From Terrimesophilobacter mesophilus (GTDB taxonomy: Bacteria > Actinomycetota > Actinomycetes > Actinomycetales > Microbacteriaceae), in the NCBI RefSeq assembly GCF_014200375.1, contig NZ_JACHBP010000001.1:744001-808000 (forward strand): 64,000 bases of DNA, given 5' to 3'. The position numbers and the translations under genes are program-made. This document shows positions 26,665 to 34,364 of this stretch, in pieces (position 1 is the first letter of the stretch; the number at the start of each line of letters is the position of its first letter). The notes beneath the pieces were generated by a model, which saw only the letters and a program-made list of their open reading frames with translations, did not search any database and had not been told where the DNA came from.

Positions 26665-28008
26665 GTGACCGACACCACCACCCGGAACGACCCCGGCAAG
26701 GCAGGCATCGACCTCGATGCCAGGGCTCTCGAACTCGACGCCTACGTCTTCCATTCCTGGTCCGCGCAGGCGAAACTGAATCCGTTCGTCATCTCGGGCG
26801 GTCTCGGATGTCGCGTGTGGGACAACTCCGGGCGCACCTATCTGGACTTCTCCAGCCAGCTCGTGAACGTGAACATCGGGCACCAGCATCCTGCGGTCGT
26901 GGCCGCCATCCAGGAGCAGGCCGGAATCCTGGCGACGATCTCCCCTCCGACCGCGAACCTGCAGCGCGGTGAGGCCGCCAAGCGCATCGTCGATCGCGCT
27001 CCGGACGGATTCAACAAGGTCTTCTTCACGAACGGCGGCGCGGATGCGAATGAGAACGCCATCCGCATGGCCCGCCTGCACACCGGTCGGGACAAGATCC
27101 TCTCCACCTACCGCTCGTATCACGGCAACACCGGTGCTGCGATCGTGTCGACCGGCGACTGGCGTCGTGTGGCGAACGAGTACGCCCGCGGTCACGCGCA
27201 CTTCTTCGGCCCGTACCTGTACCGCAGCGAGTTCTGGGCGCAGACCCCTGAGGAGGAGTCGGAGCGCGCGCTCCACCACCTGGAGCGCGTCATCCAGAGC
27301 GAGGGTCCTTCGGGTATCGCCGCGATCCTCCTCGAGACGATCCCGGGAACCGCCGGAGTGCTGATGCCACCGCCCGGCTATCTCGAGGGTGTGCGTGCGC
27401 TCTGCGACAAGTATGACCTCGTACTCATCTTCGACGAGGTCATGGCCGGTTTCGGCCGCACCGGGAACTGGTTCGCGTTCGACGGCTACGACGTGGTCCC
27501 CGATCTCATCACGTTCGCGAAGGGGGTCAACTCCGGTTATGTTCCCGCCGGTGGTGTCATCATCTCGGATGCGATCGCGCACGACTTCGACGAGGTCGTC
27601 TTCCCGGGTGGACTGACTTACAGCGGACATCCGCTCGCGATGGCGTCGATCGTGGCGACTCTCGACGCCATGGAGTCGGAGGGCATCGTCGAGAATGCGG
27701 CGAGGATCGGGCGGGATGTCCTCGCGCCGGCGCTGGCGAAGCTCAAGGCGGACCATCCGATCGTCGGTGATGTGCGCGGGGTGGGTGTCTTCTGGGCGGT
27801 CGAGCTGGTTTCCGACCAGGCGAGCCGTACTCCGGTGAGTGCCGCGGTCATGGCGAGGGTGAAGTCCGAGCTTCTGGCGCGGAATCTTCTTCCCTTCCTG
27901 TCTGAGAACCGCATCCATGTCGTTCCGCCGTGCGTTGTCACCGATGCCGAGGTCGCTGAGGCGATGGCGATCTACGACGAGGTGCTCTCGCTCGACCTGC
28001 TGTCCTGA
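26665..28008 (+). CDS. Class III aminotransferase, beta-alanine/omega-amino acid type
   Basis: A 447-residue PLP enzyme of fold type I. Lys286 in ITFAKGVNSGYVPAGG is the Schiff-base lysine; GGADANENAIRMAR and LIFDEVMAGFGRTG are further class III signatures. In this cluster it most likely moves the amino group of beta-alanine (or 3-aminoisobutyrate) to a keto acid, giving malonate semialdehyde. Start is GTG 26665 with only a weak AAGAAAG upstream. The amino donor was not determined from sequence. Third-position T is visibly more frequent toward the 3' end than in the genes upstream. Confidence 0.9.
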   Translation: MTDTTTRNDPGKAGIDLDARALELDAYVFHSWSAQAKLNPFVISGGLGCRVWDNSGRTYLDFSSQLVNVNIGHQHPAVVAAIQEQAGILATISPPTANLQRGEAAKRIVDRAPDGFNKVFFTNGGADANENAIRMARLHTGRDKILSTYRSYHGNTGAAIVSTGDWRRVANEYARGHAHFFGPYLYRSEFWAQTPEEESERALHHLERVIQSEGPSGIAAILLETIPGTAGVLMPPPGYLEGVRALCDKYDLVLIFDEVMAGFGRTGNWFAFDGYDVVPDLITFAKGVNSGYVPAGGVIISDAIAHDFDEVVFPGGLTYSGHPLAMASIVATLDAMESEGIVENAARIGRDVLAPALAKLKADHPIVGDVRGVGVFWAVELVSDQASRTPVSAAVMARVKSELLARNLLPFLSENRIHVVPPCVVTDAEVAEAMAIYDEVLSLDLLS

Positions 28009-28101
28009 ACGCTTCCGCGTCTCCACGCTTCACACGGAGACATCACATCAACCTTTCATACCGAATCTTCACGAGCACTCACAGAATCGAATCGATACGT
28101 C

Positions 28102-29595
28102 ATGACTGACACACTCAACCACTACATCGATGGGGCATCGCACACTGGTGACTCGACCCGCACCTCGCCGGTGTTCAACCCGGCCACGGGTGCGGTCGCC
28201 AAGAATGTGCGGCTTGCGAGTGTCGCGGATGTCGACACGGCGGTTGCCGCCGCGACGGCAGCATTTCCGGCCTGGCGAGACACGTCGCAGGCCCACCGGC
28301 AGGCGATCCTGTACCGCTATCGCGAGCTCTTGAATGCGCGCCGCAACGACCTGGCCGACATCCTCACTGCCGAGCACGGCAAGGTGACGTCGGATGCGAG
28401 GGGCGAGGTCGCGCGCGGGATCGAGGTCGTCGAGTTCGCGCTCGGTATGCCTCACCTCGTGAAGGGCGATTTCTCGGAGAACGTGTCGACCGGTGTCGAC
28501 GTCTACACGCTGCGCCAGCCGCTTGGTGCTGTCGCGATCATCAGCCCGTTCAATTTCCCGGCGATGGTGCCGATGTGGTTTTTCCCGATCGCTATCGCGG
28601 CGGGTAACACCGTGGTGCTGAAGCCGTCGGAGAAGGACCCGTCGGCGGCGAACTGGATGGCTGAACTGTTCACGGAGGCGGGGCTCCCGAAGGGTGTCTT
28701 CAATGTCGTGCATGGGGATAAGGAGTCGGTCGACGCGCTCCTGGAGCACCGGGACGTCAAGGCGGTTTCGTTCGTCGGTTCGACTCCGATCGCCAAGTAC
28801 ATCTACGAGACGGCGTCGAAGCACGGCAAGCGTGTGCAGGCGCTCGGTGGCGCGAAGAATCACATGCTCGTGTTGCCGGATGCGGACCTCGATCTGACCG
28901 CGGATGCTGCGGTCAATGCCGGTTTCGGTTCGGCCGGTGAGCGGTGCATGGCGATCAGTGTCGTCGTGGCCGTCGAGCCGGTGGCCGACGACCTCATCGC
29001 GAAGATCACCGAGCGGATGAGGGGCCTCAAGGTCGGTGACGGTATGCGCAACTGCGACATGGGGCCTCTCATCACCGAGGCTCACAGGGACAAGGTCGCG
29101 TCGTACATCGATCTCGCGCACACCGATGGTGCGGATGTCGTTGTCGATGGGCGCGGGATCGCTGTCGATGGGGAGGCGAGTGGTTTCTGGCTGGGCCCGA
29201 CGTTGCTCGACAAGGTCAGTACCGATTCGGCCGTCTACAAGGATGAGATTTTCGGGCCGATTCTCGCCATCATCCGGGTGCCTTCCTTCGAGGAGGGTGT
29301 CGCGCTCATCAACCGCAGCCCGTATGGCAATGGGACGGCGATCTTCACGAACGATGGTGGTGCTGCTCGGCGTTACCAGCACGAGGTGGAGGCCGGGATG
29401 GTGGGTGTGAATGTGCCGATCCCGGTGCCGGTCGCGTATCACTCGTTCGGTGGCTGGAAGGATTCGGCGTTCGGCGACGCGAAGGCGTATGGCCCGGCGG
29501 GAATCGCGTTCTATACGCGCGAGAAGGTTGTGACGAGCCGTTGGCTGGATCCGAGCCACGGTGGGATCAACCTGGGCTTCCCGCAGAACCAGTAG
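28102..29595 (+). CDS. mmsA: CoA-acylating (methyl)malonate-semialdehyde dehydrogenase
   Basis: This 497-residue aldehyde dehydrogenase converts malonate semialdehyde plus CoA and NAD to acetyl-CoA, CO2 and NADH (methylmalonate semialdehyde to propionyl-CoA). Catalytic Cys282 lies in FGSAGERCMAIS, the MmsA-specific context, and GGAKNHMLVLPDADLD is also MmsA-like. It completes the route from dihydropyrimidine to central metabolism. The 93-bp gap after the aminotransferase has no terminator. The ribosome-binding site is weak. Last gene of the cluster. Confidence 0.93.
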   Translation: MTDTLNHYIDGASHTGDSTRTSPVFNPATGAVAKNVRLASVADVDTAVAAATAAFPAWRDTSQAHRQAILYRYRELLNARRNDLADILTAEHGKVTSDARGEVARGIEVVEFALGMPHLVKGDFSENVSTGVDVYTLRQPLGAVAIISPFNFPAMVPMWFFPIAIAAGNTVVLKPSEKDPSAANWMAELFTEAGLPKGVFNVVHGDKESVDALLEHRDVKAVSFVGSTPIAKYIYETASKHGKRVQALGGAKNHMLVLPDADLDLTADAAVNAGFGSAGERCMAISVVVAVEPVADDLIAKITERMRGLKVGDGMRNCDMGPLITEAHRDKVASYIDLAHTDGADVVVDGRGIAVDGEASGFWLGPTLLDKVSTDSAVYKDEIFGPILAIIRVPSFEEGVALINRSPYGNGTAIFTNDGGAARRYQHEVEAGMVGVNVPIPVPVAYHSFGGWKDSAFGDAKAYGPAGIAFYTREKVVTSRWLDPSHGGINLGFPQNQ

Positions 29596-29655
29596 CGCTC
29601 GATGTGGTGTGCCGGCGCTTTGGTCGGGAGGCAGCTGGTTCAGGAGACTGCTCGC

Positions 29656-31152
29656 TCAGGTGGCGATCAGTTCTGGCAACGGTGCACCCGATGGGGGTGA
29701 GCCGGGTCGCTGTCGACTTCGTTGTCGCGCTCGGGTGAGGAGGTTCTTGCTTTCGAGCTGTACGGCAACCCGATCGGAGTCGACGGCGGCGGGCGGCGTC
29801 AGCCAGTATCTTCCCTCGGCATCGCGGTGGAGTTCCCAGTGGTTGTTGTGCAGGAGCAGGTGGTGGAACCGGCACAACAGGATGCCGTTCTCGAGATCCG
29901 TCCGCCCTCGGTCACGTTTCCACTGTTCGATGTGGTGCGCTTCGGTGAAGGAGGGCGGCTGCAGGCACTCCGGCCACATGCATCCGCCGTCACGTACCGC
30001 GAGAGCCTCACGCTGCCTCCGGTCGAACAGTCGGCGGGTCCGGCCGACATCGAGCGGATTCCCGCATGTGTCGATCGTGATCTCCTGCCACCGTGAATCG
30101 CACAGACCGGCTTCGGCGGTGCCGACCGCAATGGTCGTGCCGGTCGACTCGATGACCCCGAATCCCTGTGGCGGCAGTTCAGCCTCGTCCGCCTCGGCGT
30201 GCTCCACCGACGCCGCCGGCACGAGCACCTTCACGAGCGTGTGATCGCCGGAGGGTATCGTCTGCGGGTCGAGTCCGCCGGCGGCCTTCACAAGGGCGAC
30301 GAGACCATCGAGCGTGATCCGCTCTGTCGTGCGCGGGTCGTCGACGATGGCTTTGGCCCGGGCAATGTCCTCCGGCCGGGTGAAGCGGGGCCCTCCTCGG
30401 CGCGGACTCGTCAACGGATCAAGCGCTCCCATGAGCACGGCAGCGGACTCGGGGTCGGCCTGCCCGGCATACCCAAACATGCCATTGGCTTTACGGAACA
30501 GGCGGAATCCACCCTGCAGGTACTGCTCCTGCTGTCGCGCGGCGATGCCGTCGAGGTCGTTCAGGTCCCGCTCGGCCCTCGCTCGCTGGAACAGCGCATC
30601 CGCCGGAAGCTCCCCGTATCCGCGAAGAAGCTCGGTCGCGAGCTCGCGCAGCCTCTCCGCCGTGATGTCGCCGTCGGGCTTGCCGAGTCCGCGCCGGAGT
30701 GCGTCAGCGCACTCGACGCTGAGCGCCCCCGTCGTCACAGCACGGCAGATCGGCTCATCCCACGCCGTCTCAACCGGTACCCCGCCGATCTCGGTCACTC
30801 CGTTGTCGAGGAGTTCGCGCGCGGCCTCGGCCTCACCGATGGCATTGCCGAGATTGACGAGCTGGCCAGCCTCCCGCGCTGTCACCTTGGTGACCTGCTG
30901 CAGGAGTTTCTGCGGGGAGGCGAACCCATTGCGGGCGGCCAACCCGGTGTGCCCGAACTCGCGGCGCGAGCGCCTCGCCACCTGAGCGGCGTGCTGGGCC
31001 TTCACCAGGCCGAAGGCTCGCTCGTGGGCGGCGATCGCCACGCCGAGCTCGAGCACCCGGTCATCCGGGAGCGCGTCATAGTCCCGCGTGCTCACACCAA
31101 AGGCCGAGACCGCGGCCGCGGACCCTTCGAGTGTTTGTGCGAGGAATGACAT
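29656..31152 (-). CDS. DUF222 / HNH endonuclease-domain protein (13E12 type)
   Basis: A 498-residue protein with an N-terminal DUF222 region (about residues 20-330) and a C-terminal HNH nuclease. The HNH motif is FTEAHHIEQWKRDRGRTDLE...CRFHHLLLHNNHW, with Cys residues before it (GCMWPECLQP) for a zinc site. Such genes occur in many copies in Microbacteriaceae and Mycobacterium and are considered mobile or selfish, but their role is not established. The sequence appears intact. It converges on mmsA and marks the start of an accessory zone with lower GC. Confidence 0.92.
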   Translation of the reverse strand: MSFLAQTLEGSAAAVSAFGVSTRDYDALPDDRVLELGVAIAAHERAFGLVKAQHAAQVARRSRREFGHTGLAARNGFASPQKLLQQVTKVTAREAGQLVNLGNAIGEAEAARELLDNGVTEIGGVPVETAWDEPICRAVTTGALSVECADALRRGLGKPDGDITAERLRELATELLRGYGELPADALFQRARAERDLNDLDGIAARQQEQYLQGGFRLFRKANGMFGYAGQADPESAAVLMGALDPLTSPRRGGPRFTRPEDIARAKAIVDDPRTTERITLDGLVALVKAAGGLDPQTIPSGDHTLVKVLVPAASVEHAEADEAELPPQGFGVIESTGTTIAVGTAEAGLCDSRWQEITIDTCGNPLDVGRTRRLFDRRQREALAVRDGGCMWPECLQPPSFTEAHHIEQWKRDRGRTDLENGILLCRFHHLLLHNNHWELHRDAEGRYWLTPPAAVDSDRVAVQLESKNLLTRARQRSRQRPGSPPSGAPLPELIAT

Positions 31153-31264
31153 GTATAGATTCTTTCAAACCCGAATGCATGTCTACAACTGTTTGCCAAA
31201 ATCTGTGGAGAAGTCCTTTCTACGGGGCCTGTGGAGGAGTGGAGGGCGCATGCGCTCCGGCGAC
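31153..31264. other. Spacer between the HNH gene and transposase remnants
   Basis: About 110 bp of comparatively AT-rich sequence. It includes the HNH gene's 5' region (GAAAGAA upstream of the ATG at 31152) and no other feature I can support. Confidence 0.4.
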
Positions 31265-31349
31265 CGCCGGGCTCTCCCTCGGAATCCAACACCAGGCGAA
31301 CAGCCCGCTCCTTCAACTCACTCGGACAATGCTTCGTCAAAACTCTCAT
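31265..31349 (-). pseudogene. IS3-type transposase orfA, 5' fragment (third copy)
   Basis: From an ATG at 31349 the frame reads MRVLTKHCPSELKERAVRLV and a further nine residues, the helix-turn-helix opening of IS3-family OrfA, then changes into unrelated Ser/Arg-rich sequence. About 29 codons of a ~100-codon orfA remain. The upstream sequence resembles that of the fragment at 31607-31819, including a GGTGGAGG block. Confidence 0.65.
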
Positions 31350-31466
31350 CCTCTCGGGGACAAAGAGCCTCCACCAAACCCGGGGCGCAACAGACACCTT
31401 TCACCACCACCACCGGGGATCGCGTCAAAGTGCGCGCGTGTGAATCGTTCGCTGCTTGGCCACCGC

Positions 31467-31568
31467 TCACGAGTTGGCATCGTCATCACGGTGTTGAGTC
31501 GGGCGGACATGCTCCAACACCAAGCGCGCTGCGCGCTGCTTTGTCTCCTCAGGAATCCTCTTCGGCAT
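31467..31568 (-). pseudogene. IS3-type transposase orfA, 5' fragment (second copy)
   Basis: From an ATG at 31568 the frame begins MPKRIPEETKQRAARLVLEH, matching the OrfA opening, then degrades to RPTQHRDDDANS and stops after 33 codons. Downstream, AVAKQ in the same frame after the stop resembles the next OrfA segment, so a small frameshift or nonsense change broke the gene. Confidence 0.65.
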
Positions 31569-31580
31569 GATCAACATTGT

Positions 31581-31598
31581 CCTTTCAAACTCGAAAGG
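31581..31598. repeat. Inverted repeat CCTTTC-N6-GAAAGG between orfA fragments
   Basis: Perfect 6-bp arms at the junction of the first and second orfA remnants, 12 bp upstream of the second start codon. It may be part of an old IS end. Confidence 0.4.
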
Positions 31599-31606
31599 AA
31601 ACGGCA

Positions 31607-31819
31607 TCAAACCGGGGACGGTTCACCAGGCCGTTCACCCGAGTCGATCTGCGCCCGCTTCATCCACCCCCGCAGCGTGTCCGAGTTGACTCCGACACGC
31701 TGCCCGATCCGAACCACTGCCGCGTTCAACGACAGCTCCGGATCTTCCTTCCGAGCCTCATAAACGAGCCGAACAGCCCGATCCCGCAACTCCTGCGGAT
31801 ACTTCCGTAATGCTGGCAT
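31607..31819 (-). pseudogene. IS3-type transposase orfA, truncated (first copy)
   Basis: Start ATG at 31819 gives MPALRKYPQELRDRAVRLVY and continues with SLNAAVVRIGQRVGVNSDTL and RGWMKRAQIDSGERPG, an almost textbook actinobacterial IS3 OrfA. It ends after 70 codons, just past the HTH domain, where the leucine-zipper region and orfB should follow. Neither is present, so the element cannot transpose. Confidence 0.85.
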
Positions 31820-31943
31820 GATCATCATCCTTCGGGGAATCAGACCCTCCACACAGCCCGGGATGCTTCACGTCGCCGCGTTCATCGAAGGCGCACTCCT
31901 GCGTCACCACGCCCGCCAAGCATTCAGCGGCCAGGCCAACTGA
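31820..31943 (-). other. Probable IS left-end remnant and spacer
   Basis: On the minus strand this reads CCGGGCTGTGTGGAGGG and on to the orfA start. A related block (CCGGGTTTGGTGGAGG) precedes the third orfA fragment, so both are probably left-end sequences of related IS elements. The rest is spacer down to the immunity-like gene's stop. Confidence 0.45.
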
Positions 31944-32369
31944 TCAGGCCTCGTCAGCCTTCTCGGCAATCTCGTAGTAACGATCGAACACAGAGAGCGC
32001 TTCAGGCTCCAGCTCCTGGAGCGCGCCAGCGTGTCCGTGCTCTTCGACAAGTTCCGGATAGCCCCAGACCGCAACGCCGGGTGACGTCCAAAGATCTCGA
32101 CCCGATGCATGGACGCCGGCCCTCAGGCCGAACAGCCAGCCCTCGGGAATCGGCGCCGTGAGCAGCTCAAAGAACCCTGCCGGAGCGAAGCACGGGCCAT
32201 CCCAGTCATCACGAACGAGAAACTCGAAGACGTTCTCCCAGATGCTCATGCCCAGCACGACGTAGGTCTTGCCCACCGTCAGCGGGTATTCGCTTTCGAA
32301 CTCCGCAGCTCGACCCCGCTGGTGGTCAGCCAGCCGCTTCGGGTCGTTGGAGACGCAGACGGCTCTCAT
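31944..32369 (-). CDS. Immunity-like protein of a toxin-immunity pair
   Basis: A 141-residue soluble protein starting MRAVCVSNDPKRLADH. The ATG overlaps the stop of the toxin's shifted frame by ATGA. The core YPLTVGKTYVVLGMSIW resembles small immunity proteins seen next to polymorphic toxins, from memory of the family pattern (VGKEYVVYGM...). Composition is acidic, typical of toxin-binding proteins. It seems intact although the toxin is frameshifted. Function is inferred from position and resemblance only. Confidence 0.6.
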   Translation of the reverse strand: MRAVCVSNDPKRLADHQRGRAAEFESEYPLTVGKTYVVLGMSIWENVFEFLVRDDWDGPCFAPAGFFELLTAPIPEGWLFGLRAGVHASGRDLWTSPGVAVWGYPELVEEHGHAGALQELEPEALSVFDRYYEIAEKADEA

Positions 32370-33114
32370 CGACGCATCACGAACCTGAAGTCGTCAACCG
32401 CACCAGTCGCCGTGTTGCGGACGTAGTGGACGTTCACGCCGTTGACGATCTGCTGCATCTTGACCCAGCCGTCGACGCAGGCCACCGCGGATCGGTCATC
32501 GTGACCTTTGAGAGCACCCGCCCACCTGGCGCCGAGCGGACCTCGGTCATCGCCAACTGCTCAGTCAGATTCTGAGGCGCCGTCCTACCCGTAGACCCAA
32601 GTCCCAATGGCTTCGGTGCCGACGCCGGCAAACCCGGAAGCAGGTTGTCTGCTGCCTTTGCCGCTGTGCTGACTGCCTCTTCGGCGGCTTTAACCCCGCG
32701 GACACCTTTCAACACCCCGCCACCGGGGATCGCGAAAGCTCCTACCGTGACCACACTCCCACCGAGGGCATGACCAGGATTGTTCGCCCAGTCATCGACG
32801 ATCGGTTTCGTGATCGCATCCCACACCGCTCCCGGACCAGCGGCAAACAACGCCTGCTGCGCCTGAGCCTCCGCGTACTTCCGTGCGTTGTAACCGTCCC
32901 AGTCGGTGAACATGTCGATGTTCTCCACCGTCGACTCCACCGTCGTGCACAGCACACAATCAATCGAGGGCTTCTGCGACAGAGCGCTCGGCTGGATAGC
33001 CCACCATGTGCCGACCGACGCCCCAAGAACTAAAGCCAGGGCCCCGGCAACTACAACACCCCCATGGGTCGCAATCCCAGCCTTCACAAGCGGACCTCTC
33101 GGCTCACTGAGCAC
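32366..33114 (-). pseudogene. Polymorphic toxin fragment, frameshifted near the C-terminus
   Basis: From GTG 33114, a transmembrane segment (about residues 12-33) leads into ~130 residues of linker with a GHALGGSVVTVGAFAIPG-type stretch. A C-terminal domain with NLTEQLAMTEVRSAPGGRV and MTDPRWP follows. The frame then breaks: reading on in another frame from about 32482 to 32366 gives GWVKMQQIVNGVNVHYVRN and TGAVDDFRFVMRR, a clear continuation ending at a stop that overlaps the immunity start. A one-base deletion (or two-base insertion) at 32471-32482 explains this. The domain resembles predicted nuclease toxins of Rhs/LXG proteins; activity not established. A sequencing error is possible. Confidence 0.7.
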
Positions 33115-33241
33115 TTACGGCCGCTCAGTCCTTTCAACCTGCACCACACGCGCCAGATGCACATGAGAGGACAGCGGCAGACACCCACTCCGACTACCCC
33201 CAAATAGGGCACACGCGGAGGGCGACCCCGCCACCGCGCCC
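33115..33241. other. Divergent intergenic sequence, toxin side
   Basis: Upstream region of the toxin remnant. It contains GAAAGGA on the minus strand, a weak ribosome-binding-site candidate for the GTG at 33114. Nothing else is supported. Confidence 0.3.
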
Positions 33242-33258
33242 GCACGATGTCGCCGTGC
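33242..33258. promoter_or_regulatory. Inverted repeat GCACG-N7-CGTGC upstream of the importer promoter
   Basis: Perfect 5-bp arms at 33242-33246 and 33254-33258. They overlap where the -35 of the TACAGT promoter would be, making this a candidate operator. Confidence 0.35.
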
Positions 33259-33266
33259 GCTGCGAC

Positions 33267-33272
33267 TACAGT
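33267..33272 (+). promoter_or_regulatory. -10 box TACAGT of the F420-0 importer operon
   Basis: TAnnnT-type -10. The expected transcription start near 33279 would give a leader of about 117 nt, starting 12 nt before the long stem at 33291. No good -35 is visible. Confidence 0.4.
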
Positions 33273-33290
33273 GGAACCCTGACCCCCTCA

Positions 33291-33388
33291 CCGGATGTGG
33301 TGTGGTGTGCGTGCCCGTGATCTGGGCTGCGTGGTTGCCTCGCCGAATGCTCGCTTCGGCTCCCTTGACCACACTCGACCACATCCGG
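33291..33388 (+). ncRNA. Structured leader RNA (riboswitch-like) upstream of the F420-0 importer
   Basis: A closing stem pairs CCGGATGTGGT (33291-33301) with ACCACATCCGG (33378-33388), 11 bp without mismatch. It continues after a 3x3 internal loop with GTGTG (33305-33309) to CACAC (33370-33374). Inside lie two hairpins: GCCC-GTGATCT-GGGC (33313-33327) and GCCGAA-TGCTCGC-TTCGGC (33342-33360), each with a 7-nt loop, giving a three-way-junction layout. The first two bases of the GGAG ribosome-binding site (33387-33390) are paired in the closing stem, 5 nt before the GTG start. No B12 box or other known riboswitch core is recognised. Ligand control is inference. Confidence 0.55.
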
Positions 33389-33395
33389 AGATTTC

Positions 33396-34364
33396 GTGCC
33401 CCGTCCACTGCTGACTCTTTCCCTGCTCGCCAGCGCCGCTCTGCTGCTCACCGGCTGCGCCACTGCGGCGGGTGCGCCATCACCGTCCACCACGAATGCG
33501 GTGCCGATCGACAATTGCGGAGTGCGGGTTCCGGTCACTGCCCCGCCGAAACGCGTGATCACCATCAAGTCCACCTCCACGGAGATGCTCCTCGCGCTCG
33601 GCCTCGGCGACCGCATCGTCGGTACCGCGTTCCAGGACGGACCGGTGCCGGCGAAGTGGGCGGATGCCGCGGCCGGCCTTCCCGTGCTCGCCGACAAGGT
33701 GCCATCCCAGGAGGTCGTCCTCGCCGCGAACCCCGACTTCATCTACGCCGGATGGGAGTCGAACTTCTCCGCGGACGGCGCAGGCACCCGCCCCGACCTC
33801 GCCGCGCTCGGCATCCGCACCTACGTCTCCCCTGCCGCCTGCAAGGAGTCCGCGTACAAGCCAGCACGGTTGACCTTCGGCGACATCGACGAGGAGATCG
33901 GCGAGGTCGCCGACATCTTCGGGGTCAACGACGCCGACCTCATCGTCGAGCAGCACGCCACCCTCGCCTCGATCACGAAGGACACCCGCGGCCTGAGCGC
34001 GCTCTGGTTCTCCTCCGGGTCCGACATCCCCTACGTGGGTGCCGGCATCGGGGCACCTCAGCTCATCCTCGACACGGTCGGCCTTCGCAACATCGCCGCC
34101 GACGTCAAGGACACCTGGGCCAGCTACAACTGGGAGAGCGTGATCGCGGCGAACCCCGACGTGATCGTGCTCGTGGACGCCAGCTGGAGCACGAAGGAGA
34201 AGAAGATCGCCGTGCTCGAGGGCAACCCGGCGACCGCGAAGCTCAACGCGGTGAAGAACCATCGCTACCTCATCGTGCCGTTCGCGGCGAGCGAGGCCGG
34301 CGTGAGGACGGTGGATGCCGCGGCGGACCTCGCGCAGCAACTCGCAGCGCTGAATCTTGGCTAG
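33396..34364 (+). CDS. Proposed F420-0 ABC transporter, substrate-binding lipoprotein
   Basis: A 322-residue lipoprotein of the FecB/BtuF-type binding-protein fold. Lipobox LLLTGC is near residue 22. PPKRVITIKSTSTEMLLALGL and the ANPDFIYAGWESNF segment fit the class and, in my recollection, the actinobacterial subgroup proposed to bind F420-0 (F420 lacking its glutamate tail). It heads a binding protein-permease-ATPase cassette. CofE, FGD and LLM oxidoreductases within 17 kb support the F420 reading. A siderophore or cobalamin ligand remains the alternative. GTG start; GGAG 6 nt upstream lies partly inside a stem. Confidence 0.8.
   Translation: MPRPLLTLSLLASAALLLTGCATAAGAPSPSTTNAVPIDNCGVRVPVTAPPKRVITIKSTSTEMLLALGLGDRIVGTAFQDGPVPAKWADAAAGLPVLADKVPSQEVVLAANPDFIYAGWESNFSADGAGTRPDLAALGIRTYVSPAACKESAYKPARLTFGDIDEEIGEVADIFGVNDADLIVEQHATLASITKDTRGLSALWFSSGSDIPYVGAGIGAPQLILDTVGLRNIAADVKDTWASYNWESVIAANPDVIVLVDASWSTKEKKIAVLEGNPATAKLNAVKNHRYLIVPFAASEAGVRTVDAAADLAQQLAALNLG

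Noticed and set aside
33291-33388. Cobalamin riboswitch
   Set aside because: The importer resembles BtuFCD, but I find no B12 box and the stem arrangement does not match the cobalamin element.
33291-33388. Simple intrinsic terminator for an upstream gene
   Set aside because: No plus-strand gene ends upstream, there is no T-run, and the closing stem encloses 76 nt with its own hairpins.
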